NCBI RefSeq assembly: GCF_932526225.1
Contig: NC_064036.1
Coordinates: 3,597,501-3,661,500 of the forward strand
DNA length: 64,000 bases
Direction of reading: 5' to 3'
Source of the DNA: Nematostella vectensis
Lineage: Eukaryota; Cnidaria; Anthozoa; Actiniaria; Edwardsiidae
Part shown: positions 34,370 to 46,600 of the stretch, one piece after another
Layout: every line of letters starts with the position of its first letter
How positions within the stretch are numbered: position 1 is the stretch's first letter
Program-made: the position numbers and the translations under genes
The notes under the pieces: generated by a model
Databases searched by the model: none
What the model saw: only the letters and a program-made list of their open reading frames with translations
What the model was told of the DNA's origin: nothing

Positions 34370-35765
34370 GTAATAAACGCCCGAAGGGGGGGGGAGGGGG
34401 GGCGTTCAATATATTGGAAGCGTTTATTAGAGAGGGGCGTTCTACCGCGGTGATCCTATATACTAATCTCTCAGATACTAATCATATACTAAACAGATAC
34501 TAAAAACTTCATAAAAAAATTAAAATAATAAAAATAGCTATTAACCGAGTAAAATCAGCTTGGATCGATGGAAAGGAATTAAAAAAAAATTTGTTTAATT
34601 TTTTTACAGCAACTTTTGTAATTTGTTTTGGATCCTAGGCTAATGTCTGATTTAGAATATCTTGTCTGGTCTCTGTTTTAGACGCTTGCAAATTTCTATG
34701 CAATACGCAAGGAAATAGCTATAATATGCATTTCTAAAACGTTTCTATACCGATTTAGCGCTTATTTATCCCTAAGTTTTCAAACAGCAAACGTCTACTT
34801 TGTACTTTTTATTTTTGCGCCGACATAATAAATGTTGTCGACGGTGAAAACCACCCAAGTGGAAGTCACGCTTGGACGTCACGCTAGCTACATCAACTAC
34901 AGTAACTGCGCTACATCGCAATCACGGAGAGTTAAATATAAACTGGACTCGAATTGACCGTGATAAAATTAAATCATCCAAAAGAAGGGTTTTTTTTTTC
35001 CTTTTGTGATCCGCATTATTTTTGCACCAGTTTGTAATCTGTTCAAACAAAAAAAGCAAACAAAAAAAGGAAAAAAAAGATGTTTCTACCCAGCTGCTAT
35101 TTATACAAACAAATTTGGATTGGTTCCCCTGTATTTTTTATTCCGTTGTATTAAACTATGTGTATGTGTAGAATCGCATTTTGAATACTTTACGCTAGTG
35201 ATGACTAAAAAAGAAATTAAGCGCAAATATCGCTGTAAAAAATATTTTGACGTATTTCCAGCACAACTCTCTAATTCTATGCAGAACATAGGTAGTTTTT
35301 TTGTTATTAACAATTACCTCCCTTTGCATTAGTTTCTGTTTAGTATCTTATTGGTATCGGTTTAGTATCTGATAGATTTAGTATCTGTTTAGTATCTAAG
35401 AAATTTTAGTGCCGAGATCACCGCGGTGGGCGTTCTTTAAAAACTATAACAATATAAAAAACCCAAGTGCAGGGGGGGGGGATTCTTTAGGGGTCAAAAT
35501 CAGGCCTCACTTTTTTAGGGGATATCCTAGAAAAAAATAGGCTTTCCTCTTAGAAATGGTGCTTTTTGTCGTTTCCGAGGTAATATTTTTTAGGGGTATC
35601 TTTCGAATTTCCCAACAAGCAACCCTATCAATTTTACCCTGAAGAACCTAGAGAGGGGCGTTTATTACAAACTTGTAAGCTTAGGTGGTGGTGGGGGGGG
35701 GGGGGCGTTCATTAAATAGGAGGCTTTTTTTAGATAGGGGCGTTTATTAGATCATTTACGGTACA
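34370..35765. mobile_element. GGGCGTTTATTAGA-type element disrupted by a nested insertion
   Basis: The left part (AATGATGTAATAAACGCCC, G-run, GGCGTTCAATATATTGG, GCGTTTATTAGAGAGGGGCG) is mirrored on the right (GAGAGGGGCGTTTATTA, G-run, GGCGTTCATTAAATAGG, GGGGCGTTTATTAGATCATTT). Both halves end in matching (A)AATGAT(C/G)TAATAAACGCC termini. A second element with its own target duplication lies between them at 34444-35427. Confidence 0.6.
34444..35427. mobile_element. 984-bp non-autonomous element with 12-bp TIRs and 9-bp target duplication
   Basis: Ends are ACCGCGGTGATC and its exact complement GATCACCGCGGT. Subterminal AGATACTAA motifs are repeated on both sides. GGGCGTTCT flanks both ends (34435-34443 and 35428-35436), a clean 9-bp target duplication, which suits Mutator-like elements. 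There is no transposase; the interior has no meaningful ORF. Confidence 0.85.
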
Positions 35766-37297
35766 TTTTCAAATGATTTTTAATTGTCAATTATCTATTT
35801 ACGGTCTCCCTGTGTGACGCGGTCGCGAGGCTGGTGTAAAAGCGGGAAAAAGAGCCGTTGCTCGCGTTTGGGTCGCGTAAATCCACTTTGAAAAGTTTGA
35901 AGTGTGAGGAGGTCTTTATTCAAGGCTTAAAAACTTACCCTTCTACCTTACAGTCAAATCCTTTGGTGTTTTAAAGGTAATTGTGATTGATTTAGAATCT
36001 TTAAAACTTCTTTTCAGTTCTTCTCCTTTTTAGTGTTTTTCCGAGCAAAAAAATTGATTGAAAGGCAAAATGACTATGCCTCCCAGTTTGTCCAGTCCCA
36101 GTTTCATACACAAATGGTTTTACAAAGTACCCTTAATATCAATTTGGAGTAATGATGTAGTTTTATTTAATTTTCCTAAAAGAGTCAGTTCCAAAATGTC
36201 TGTAAGTAATAAGTAAGCTTATGTATTGTATTATGTAAAGACAAATCGTGGAAGTTGTGCCGAAAACTTTTCGCTGTGTCTACTTGCACGGCTTCCGGTA
36301 AAGGAGGAAAAAAAAAAACTAGCTGAACGGCTGTCTCCCATTTTCTCGATTTTTAGCCTTAATAACAAGTTTCTTGCTTTAAAACACTTCCACGATTATT
36401 AAGAAAAGCCAAGAGATGTTTTTTAGCTTGAAAAGCTGTGCATTGAGTGACCCGCAAATGCTCGGCACAGTATGAACGAAGCGTGGAGTTCGACACCGTT
36501 TTTTTCGAGCTGCCATAACAGCTGTGCAAGCAGAAAAAAAGTAGATGCACTTCCCTTTTTTCTTTTTGCCATTAAGCCAAAATGAAAAGTTTTGACTTTA
36601 AAAACCTCCCACCACGGGAATTAGGATACTTTGTCAGCGATTTCCTAATAAAATAACCAAAAATGCATCCCCAATTTACAGTTTTTTTGCCGATGAAGTT
36701 TAACTGAGGCAAACCGGCTATGTCATGCTGACGAGTCCTAATAAGGACGAAACAGCTGTCCATGGTTGCCGAACTGCACGGGTAATAGACTGTGCTAGCG
36801 TCCCGTCTTGGCCCGACTGGTGCCAATGTGTGTATGCTTGTGTGCTTTTAAAGTCCCAATTTGTATTGAATATTGTATTCGGCGAATAAAATATATCTAA
36901 CCATTGTGCGAAATGTCTCCTGCCTCCCGATTCAGAAAAATCCTTTTTCGTTATATTTCTATTTCTCTTGTCTAAAAACCCATGCGATCGTTGTTTTCAA
37001 CTCTTGAAACATTTGAACAGTACTGAGTAACCATAGCCTCTTGAGTTTTCGTGACTAGCCCGAACGCTCTCCGAACCTAACTTCGTATTTAGGTTCTATA
37101 TAAAATAGGAAGGGAGTGAAACACGCTCGATTCCATTGTTCGAAAACCTGCCTAGTTACGGCCAGTGTTGTGATGTTGGTATGAGACATGATTGATGAGT
37201 GACAGCTCACTTTCTCTTTGAACTTATCGCGCCGCCGACACCACAGGTAGCGCGGGCATGCGGGCATGTTACTTGTCTTTAGTCTTTCTGTTTCAGG
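35766..37297. other. No gene seen
   Basis: Short ORFs only. I recognise no family in either strand and no consistent splice structure. Confidence 0.5.
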
Positions 37298-37696
37298 CAG
37301 GGGCGTACGCAGCCTATAAGCCTGCAGTCACTGGACTGCAAAAAAAATGGCAATCTTATTTGCATAACGAGGAGAAAAATCAAAGGTTTACATATTCATT
37401 TTTTATGTACGTAGTTTTATATATATGATGAGGATAAAAACTATAATTTTCTTAATCATGGTAGTCTACAGAAGATTTCCAACATATTGTTATGTCGTTC
37501 AGTGCCACGCGACGACTAAAGTCCTATTTCAGATCGAGGATGACAGAGGATCGTGTAATATTCTTAAAAGTCTGACGCATTGACGCCAATTTCAAACCCA
37601 AAAGTGGTAGCTATGAAATCTTCACGTGGATGTGGGATGAGGGGCCACGCCCTCATTCAGCTTCTGCAACTCGTTAAAATCCTGCGTACGCCCCTG
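37298..37696. mobile_element. MITE with CAGGGGCGTACGCAG termini
   Basis: The left end CAGGGGCGTACGCAG and right end CTGCGTACGCCCCTG are perfect 15-bp inverted repeats 399 bp apart. CAGGGGCG-type ends are common in hAT elements. I could not see a clear 8-bp target duplication, so the class is inference. Confidence 0.7.
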
Positions 37697-37958
37697 GCAG
37701 GCCTCTTTCCTTCCACTTTTTAGCTTGCTTATTCAACGTTTCAGCACAACAGACCTCTAGCCTATCTAATTTGGGGGTACTTTTATTGAGTAAATCGTAA
37801 TGCGCATAAAAGCGACATGCACATTTTCAGGAAACATATAAGTTATTTGACCCTGTCAAGGAATTATGATAGTTGTGTCTTTTAAATCTTGTATTTTTTA
37901 ATAACTTGACACGCATGAAGTAAATCTTATCAATCTGTTTTTTTTAGGGAGAGAAACA

Positions 37959-39372
37959 ATGACTTGGTTAAAATGCTCCCTTCTCCTACTGTTCCTGATT
38001 GCCGTTACCCTTCACCCTTGCTATGGGGGAGGGGATCACGAAGAAGAGGAAGCAGGAGGCAAGGAGGAGGAGCAGGAAGAAGAAGCAGCACTAAACATGG
38101 TGACAGTTGCAGCCTCTGACGCTATCTTTGGTGGTGGAAAGTTTAATGCATCCTGGACCTACAGTAGTGCTTCCAAAACCATAACGATAACAGTGAAAGC
38201 CGAGACAGCAGGATGGGTTGGTTTTGGGTGGACAGAAGGCGATGGCAAGAAGATGGTGAACTATGATGTGGCAGTCGGTGGTAGAAATGGGTCATCCTGC
38301 TATCTCAATGTAAACAATAATATATATTTTTTATATTTTTATTAGCACCCTTTATTGCTGCTGACTATGACTTTTATACAATGACTTTATTTCTTCAAAA
38401 TATCAATGTATGTAATTCTTGCTGGCGCTGATGGAACCATTAGTCATTACTGCTATTGGGTTTAATAAACCAATATCTACCTATCTATTTTCAGAGCAGT
38501 AGCAGGCCACGTGAGATGGGGGGGGGGGGAGGGGGGCACAATACAGAAACATTAAGAAAAAAAAATATTTTTTTTTGGGGGGGTGGGGGGCACAGCCATG
38601 CCCCTTCTATTATACTGATTCTATATCAGAGCCCTGTTACCAATGGAAGGACCAACTCTCTGCAACCAAGATTTTTTTTACTTCCTGCAATGCTGTTATC
38701 CTGTTTCCTTACAGAAAATGCCGTTGTTTCACTGACATTCCCCTAGTTTTGGGGGCTAAATCTATGACACTGCGAGTACTATACAATTTCATATCATTTA
38801 GTTTTAAATAAATTTCAATATTTATTTTTGTCAGGACTTTTTTTCCACTACTACTGGACGCCCTGTTTTAGATGCCAGTCAAGACCTGACCGCCAGCTCG
38901 TGTCTTGAAGATGCTGGGATAACAACTCTTGTCTACTCCCGCCTTGCAACTACTAATGACACTACAAAGGACGTCCAGCTTCATGTGAGTTATTCCACAT
39001 GCGCGCACATCCTGCGCACCCCATGTGTATGTGCCTGATAAAAGTTATTTTTTGTTGTTAAATAGGGGAGGAAAGGATTAACATAAAAATCCTATCCATT
39101 TTACACTATTTCCGGAGTACATTTTTGTTTTGTTTGTAATTTGTCTTGGTTGTGTCATTTAGGATGATGAGTTCATGACTTTGGTTTGGGCATTCGGTGC
39201 CGCTGATGCTGGACCTACAGCGTTTGAAGAGCATGAAGAAGGCAACCATGGCTACTCAGCGGAAAAGTACAACCTTGTAACTGGTATGAAGCAAGTGGCA
39301 GCTGTAGCCAGCTCGGTCATCATCTCCATCATCACCGCCCTGCTTCCAGTTTTTATGCTTTTTGTGTTCTAG
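37959..39372 (+). CDS. DOMON-domain protein with signal peptide and C-terminal hydrophobic tail
   Basis: Exons 37959-38309, 38835-38984 and 39163-39372; phases agree (117 + 50 + 69 codons plus stop). Residues 1-24 form a signal peptide (LLLLFLIAVTLHPCYG), followed by a Glu-rich stretch. A DOMON domain follows: FNASWTYSSASKTITITVKA, GWVGFGWTEGDGKKMVNYDV, DFFSTTTGRPVLDASQDLTA, TTLVYSRLATTND and MTLVWAFGAAD. The last 24 residues are hydrophobic (VIISIITALLPVFMLFVF), either a membrane anchor or a GPI signal. DOMON domains bind haem or sugars on extracellular proteins; the ligand here is unknown. A TTTTTTTTAG just before the ATG suggests a 5'-UTR intron. AATAAA lies at 39471-39476. Confidence 0.85.
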
Positions 39373-39470
39373 TCATTGCTGTTGGTGTTGTTCCTGTTTT
39401 ATTAATTGCTAAAGATTCTTTTCGGAAAAAGTTATCATCCATGTTATTTTCAAAGAGTTTTTTTTAATTT

Positions 39471-39476
39471 AATAAA
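39471..39476 (+). promoter_or_regulatory. Probable polyadenylation signal of the DOMON gene
   Basis: AATAAA about 100 nt after the stop codon. Confidence 0.6.
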
Positions 39477-39742
39477 TTAGTGTAGAAGCTAATGTTGCTT
39501 TAATCACTGGTTGGGGCCTGTAAAGGACGGTCAATGGAAAGAATGCAGGAAGGGCGAGGGACGAGCGCCGGCTACTTTTAAAAAAAATAATAATAACTTC
39601 CACCCCCTACTTATCAATCTCCACCGCCTACTCTGAAAGTTAATGAAAGCCCTGCAACCCATACATTGATAAATCTTTTCTTTGGGCAATTGTTGTAATT
39701 CGGACAAACAACACAATCTAAAATATTCTTTGAGTCGAAACA

Positions 39743-39748
39743 ACCCCC

Positions 39749-39779
<31 letters not shown>

Positions 39780-39792
39780 ACACACACGCACA
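39743..39792. repeat. Poly-C followed by (CA)n
   Basis: A C homopolymer of about 22 nt runs straight into a CA dinucleotide tract. Similar long C/G runs recur in the window at 34386, 35691, 38519, 43481, 45876, 51568, 51673, 51858, 55132, 59274, 59707 and 63626. Confidence 0.9.
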
Positions 39793-40027
39793 AACACGTA
39801 ATAGGTATGTACTTTAATACTTACCCGGATGCAGATACCACACGACACCCTTTCTCGGTTTTTGCAGTTGTTTAGGTCAACAAAACTCTAACATAAACAT
39901 GCAAGAGTGAAACACTGGATACTACATTCCCGGTGAGAAGTACCCGCAACCCAAAGAATTCATAAATGCGAAATAAACACTGAGATCAAGACACTTCAGG
40001 CAGCATTCTAAGGGATAAACGTCTAAA

Positions 40028-40210
40028 GCCCCATCTACACTAAATCTTTAGTTGACAATTTCTATGTGACAACTTTTATTTGACACTGTAGATGGAGCAA
40101 AATCGGCAACTATGGTTGCTCATTAGCTTATAGGTTTGCATTTTCTCGGCAATTAAAAATTGCCACACAAAAAATTACTGACAAATAAAAATTGTTAGTG
40201 TAGATGGGGC
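40028..40210. mobile_element. 183-bp MITE
   Basis: The left end GCCCCATCTACACTAA and the right end TTAGTGTAGATGGGGC are perfect 16-bp inverted repeats. AATTTTTATTTGTC-like sequence is also shared just inside. A possible TAA duplication flanks it. Confidence 0.75.
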
Positions 40211-40454
40211 GTTAAGAGGAAGTTCAGCCAACCAGCCTCTCCCTACTTATGAGCACCTATGATGATAGTAATCTGTAAAACATACATGATGTGGGGGCAT
40301 CTGAGAAACGTACATTATATTGAGGGGGTAGGGATACCAGAAAAATACAGGTATACGAAGTGGGACTATCCAAAATAGATACGGCGATTTTGCAGTTTCC
40401 ACCAGCTCCACCCAGCCCTCTCGCCTCATCACTTTTTGCTTTTGAGACTGGGAT

Positions 40455-40460
40455 TTTATT
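40455..40460 (-). promoter_or_regulatory. Candidate polyadenylation signal of the EGF/discoidin gene
   Basis: AATAAA on the minus strand, about 165 nt past the stop codon at 40623. Confidence 0.4.
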
Positions 40461-40622
40461 TTAGGGCCACCGTATTTGATTTGGTGCTTATTTTACCTAA
40501 AATCAAAACTCAATTAAATATAGACAAATCACTTTTATACACTAGTATTTCATAGACAATGCCATGTGTGATAGTTACAGTGTGACATTAAAGAAGTACA
40601 GTTCATTCATTTAGAACATTGT

Positions 40623-43600
40623 TCACTTTTTCTTGAGGAGGTAATAAAGAAATCCAGCGGTTGTCATGGAAGCAGCTGCTATGGCAACGAAGACATGCGA
40701 CAATACAATGTAGACAATACTAGAATGTTCGGCCGGAGACGGGATTACATCGCCGTTAGTAGCAGTTTCCACTTTAACGTTGGAAACTGAAAATTGAAAT
40801 AAGTATTGATTTATACATATATATTAAACACGTGATCTAGTAAAATATCGGAGAAGAGCAATATATCACCCTTTGAGCAACTTGGAATCAACAATAAGAA
40901 AATGCTGTCCTTGTAGCGCATGCGTAAATGTTTTACCCGCCATTAGTTCCCATCACGTGCGAAAGAAAATGTTTTGGGATAATTGCGCACGCCAGGGGCT
41001 CAAAAGTACGGGCAATCATCTGTATTATATAAATGTCACAGCGTTTCCTAGAGGAGCAGGTTATTTTTAGACGCGCGCGCACGAACGGGCCAATCAGCTA
41101 CGCTGACGTTGGTCGCGCGCGCGAGTGACGTGAGGCTGCACTTGCAAATTGCAGTTAGGAAGAATATTTTTTTATCCATCATCCGTCGGTTTTGTTTGTT
41201 TAACAAAAGAATTGCAAGCTAGAATTCAAAGTCATAGGTAGGGTTGGATTCATATTAAAGAAGAGAGCAACGAAAGTACCGAAGCTTTTTGTCTGAGACT
41301 GCGCGTGCAGTTGAGCTCAGCCAAAACGTCAACACAAAGGTCGAATCTGATTGGCTAATCCGCGCGTCTAAAAATAGCCCGATCCTAGGAAACGCCTATC
41401 TAATACCAGAACATGGGGAAGTTAATTGTCCCTACTTAAGAGCCTCTGGCACGTTTATACCAGCAGTTTCTAATCGTACTGGATTCAAATGTTGGGCGCT
41501 TACTGACACATACCTAATGGCATCTGGGAGACGATGCACACATTTCCCTGCATCTTAAAACCTTCGCCACACTCGCATTTGTAACTGCCCTGTGTGTTAC
41601 TGCAGATGGAATTACTTGAGCACTTCGCAGGCTTCAACGAACATTCGTCGATATCTGCAAAGTTTAGAAAACATAAGCCACTCAAAAATGCGCACGTTCT
41701 AGAATGGCGCGCGCTATAAACCAAAAAACAATTCAGATATCTACGGGGTTTCTATTACAGAAAATGTATCCACTATTAAGACACGGCGTTTAGATGCACT
41801 TCAGCGCATGTTTGTCATATGGTTGTAATGTTTGTAATGTTTCACTAATTTGGGAAAAATAAGCTTGTCACATTCCCTTCATTCTGCCCTGAAAAAGTCT
41901 TTATTAAAGACGAAAATTTCAGAGTAGACTACCAGTTGCTACTCAGAGGCCGTACGCCTGTTACCAGGATGGTTTGTTTTGCAGATGACGGGGTTTATTG
42001 AGCCTAAAAGCGAGGCTTGGGCACATTATTTGGAAAACACAGCTCATTTTTGCGATATTTGGATTTACCTTTACATTCGCCATCTGACATCTCAAAACCC
42101 TTCTTGCATACGCAGTCATATGAGCCAGCAGTATTTTTACAAACCGCGTTGTTTGGACATCTGGATTGCTTATCCGCGCATTCGTCAATATCTGGAAACA
42201 AAGCGCAAAAACCATTGCATCAAAAAATCTATTCTATGCCACTGGGATGGGCGAACGTCATGTTCTCTCCGAATTAGAACGCCACTTCACTTCGTGACAT
42301 AATGGGCGAGTTGTGCATGTGAGATAGCAGTCACATTCAGCAAAACGAAGCGAAAGCGTAGAAGGCGTGCTTGTGGCCAAAACAATATATAGGCGTACGA
42401 ACATTGGAACATTTGGCCAAAAATAACCCTTAACAACATTTCGCAAGGAGTAATTTCAAAGGTAACCCACCCCTGTGTATTCATTGTATCATCTCTATGA
42501 TACAAAATGTATGGCGTTAGTAGTTGCCACACTAGCAAACAGTCGGCTATCACTCATAAATATAACCCAAGGTCTAAAAGCTTCTCCACCCTCAATACCC
42601 GCGTAGATTTTCAAGTATTGTTTCATGCAAGTATGTGAATTATATGGCGCACTACCTGTAACTCGTGGGGCTAATAATAAACATATATTATCACCATTAT
42701 CGTATTACCTGTACACGAAACGTTTCTGGCGTGGTGCGGTGAGAAAGTCGTCTTGGGCCCACGGTACCCTGCCATGCATCTGCACGTGTATGAACCGGGA
42801 GCGTTGCCCTCGTGGGAGCACTCAGCATCGGGTATGTTGTCGCAATCGTTCTGGAGGTTACACACGTACCCTGTTCCCAAGAAAGACAACCATTTTAGTG
42901 AGCGATTTGAAAAAAGTGTTTAACAAGGCCTAGACTGTGTAGCCTACGTGTAGCCGCTGACTCGCGAAATCCTGATGATATTTTCGCGAGTCAGCGACTA
43001 CACGTAGGCTATAGACTGTGAGATGCTTTTTAAAAACTTCCAAATGTGTGTAGCATTTAGAATTTTTATCTATATTTAAAAAAATATCTTTTAAATGAAG
43101 CTGATAATAATTTCCTAGCATTTCTCGTTTTTAAAGAAAACCTAGTAAAATACCTCCTGTCTTACTGTACCTTTCATGCGTAGATCCTGTAGTGGAAAAG
43201 AAAGACGATTCGTCACTCCTCGAACGCCTAGAAACATAGTAAAAACTATGTAATAAACTATGCTAGGAATAAAACAGCAAATTAGAATGCACAGAATTTT
43301 TATACAAACGTGAAAAAATAATGTGGATGGGCATGAATAGAAAGACGCACACAAACTACACTGAATAAAAAAATTAACAAAACAGTTCCCTTCATCATAG
43401 GGGTCTATAAAGTGCAACATGTAGGCAAGGTGCTTATTCGGAGTAGGCGCTTAATGGTTTTTTTTTTTTTTTTTTTTTGGGGGGGGGTTAATGTTATACC
43501 GTTTGTAAGAGGGGATCTGCTCTACTTACTGCCATATCCAAACACCTCTATGCCCATGCAGGGAGAATGATGATAAGCCACCGGGTGAAACCTCACGTAA

Positions 43601-46600
43601 CGGTACGGGGCGTCAACCAGGTCTAGAATGTGAGAGGATGCCTCAAACCTCTTGGTGCGCTTGAAAATCTAAAGAGAACACGTTAGTTTTTAATTATCTG
43701 TCGCGTGTTATGTATGGTGCTTCGTTATGTGTAGCCTGCGTGCATTGTGTAGTAATGTATAAGTATGTAGCACAAGCTGCGTTGTTATGTGTAGCCTGCT
43801 ATGTGTAGTAATGTGTAGCCTGCTATGTGTAGTAATGTGTAGCCTGCTATGTGTAGTAATGTGTAGCCTGCTATGTGTAGTAATGTATAAGTATATAGCA
43901 CAAGCTACGTTGTTATGTGTAGCCTGCTATGTGTAGTAATGTATAAATGACCGGCAGTATGCTGTGCTTTGCGATGTGTAACCTCTATGTGTAAGACTAA
44001 AGTGCTATGTGTATTAATGTATTAAGTGTTATGCGTAGTAATTGGTAATGTGTTAAGTGTTATGTGCAATCTCTATGTGTAATACTAAAATGCTATGTGT
44101 ATTGATGTGTTAAGTGACATAATTTGTAAAATGTTTGAAAATTCTAGGCCTCTAAGAGCGGTTCATGCTGCAATTCTGAGTCTTCCTGACACTCTTGGCT
44201 TGGCACCTTTTCCTTGCCGTTTTCCTCGATGAATCTCCATTGTTCTTCGTCGTTCGAAACCGATATTTTGAAGTTGATGATGTAAGCTGGTTCCGGGTCT
44301 CCCCGCTTGGGCTCGAAAGGAGTATGGAAGCTTTGCATTCCTGTGACGCTGACACTGCAGATGTAAAACCGTCCATTCAAGTCGACCTGACAAAAAGCAA
44401 TGATACTTCAGGCTGCTTTGATCAAGGTTTTAGATAAGCAAGTCGTTATTAAAACAACTCCGTACATGATGATGTATTGGTACAGAATACTACACGATTC
44501 ATGATGCACCAACAAGAGAGTAAAGCACTTGTTGGGGGCACGATACAGAAACATTAAGAAAATACTGGGGGCGCAGCCACGCCCTCACTCGTCATTTCTT
44601 TATAATGTTTGAAAATATTGTAGGGCACATGCCCCCAGTGACCCAACCCCTGCTTAGGCCATGCCTAAGAACAAACTACACAGTTAACACTAACACATCG
44701 CACCGACAAACTGCACCACACATGCTGTACCTAGGGACCACTAGTACAGCAGTGAGCCATGTACTAACACACCACACCACACAAGCTGTACCTAGGGACC
44801 ACCTGCACAGTGAGCCATGCACTAACACACTGCACCACACAAGCTGTACCTAGGGACCACTAGTACAGCAGTGAGCCATGTACTAACACACCACACCACA
44901 CAAGCTGTACCTAGGGACCACCTGCACAGTGAGCCATGCACTAACACGTTGCACCACACAAGCTGTAACTAGGGACCACTAGTACAGCAGTGAGCCATGT
45001 ACTAACACACCACACCACACAAGCTGTACCTAGGGACCACCTGCACAGTGAGCCATTTACTAACACGTTGCACCACACAATCTGAACCAAGGGACTATGA
45101 GTACAGCATTGAGCTATGCGCTAACACACTGCACCACACAAGCTCTACCTAGGGACCACTATTAAAGCAGTGAGCCATATACTAACACACCACACCACAC
45201 AAGCTGTACCTAGGGTACCTAGGGTAGCTCAGCTGCACAGTGAAAATGCATTAAACTTCTGTACCAAGAATACAGCGAGTCAAACTAGTTGTGCCACAAG
45301 ACACTGGCAATATACCTGTAGCCAAGGCGACTCCGTATCGCTTCCCTTTGGGCACCATTTACTCTTATTTGGTGTGTACAGTCGCCCGTGAAATGCCGGC
45401 ACGTGTGCGTTGAGCTCGCTGGATGCTTTCATGTTTTTGCGACCGACGTAAGGGTGGATGAAGCTATAATACACTCCAGCGGGAGGGGCCTTCATATTGC
45501 AAACTGTGACAAAAAAGTTATCGTCACGAATGTGATTCCTTATTTTGCACACATGGCAATAACACGCCAGGATCTGAGAACTGAGGGGGTGAATGACTAA
45601 CAAAGAAGTTGAAAGCAGAAACAGAGCAATTGAAATGTTGAAGTAAATAAAGCATGTCACTTATGGTGTTTGTTTTGAGTCTCTAATTCCCATAGCCATC
45701 TTTATCAAATTTATTGATAGTTAAGTAAATATTGCGTGAATTTTAGTGTAATAGCCCAGGCTCGATATGACAACGAAAGAACGGGCTAGAGCATGGAGAC
45801 GAGGCTCAAGGATGAATGCTTCAAATAGTAGTAACAACTTATTAGTAATAGCTAATAGATTTTGGCCGCCAAGGTGGGGGGGGGGGGGGGGGTTGGGGTG
45901 CGCGCTCACACTGCGCACCCCCTGTGTACGCGCCTGACACTGCGCACCCCCTGTGTACGCGCCTGACACTGCGCACCCCCTGTGTACGCGCCTGACACTG
46001 CGCACCCCCTGTGTACGCGCCTGACACTGCGCACCCCCTGTGTACGCGCCTGACACTGCGCACCCCCTGTGTACGCGCCTGACATTGCGCAGCTCCTGTG
46101 TACGCGCCTGACACTGCGCACCCCCTGTGTACGCGCCTGACACTGCGCACCCCCTGTGTACGCGCCTGACACTGCGCACCCCCTGTGTACGCGCCTCACA
46201 CATATTTCTTTTATTTGCTCTAGGGGCAGACGCAATTTGCTCATTCGTCTTTGTTGTTAATTCCTGCTCTACTATATGGGCGGCTGCTGTGTTTATGAGT
46301 TACCTGGTCTAAGAAGGTAGTTTCCATTTTTCTCCTCTCGTGCAATCACCGCGGGCACGTAGAGACTCTGATTATTCCCATCCACACCTAGCGGCGCCAC
46401 GACCTCCTTCCCCTTCTTCATAAGGCCGCGGAGCGGAGCTCGATCGATGATGACATTTTGTCGAGGAAAATCCATTTTCGTAACAGGTTTTCCTTTTATT
46501 TGGAAGTGATTCAGTATTTCCATCTTCACGGTGCCGTGTTCCTGGCCTAAGTATTTCCCGCGCAGATAAAATGCTACATATCCATTATCTTTGATGCCAA

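Noticed and set aside
45721-46244. ORFs of 100-160 residues with [20 protein letters not shown] repeats
   Set aside because: They translate the intronic 29-bp minisatellite in all three frames.
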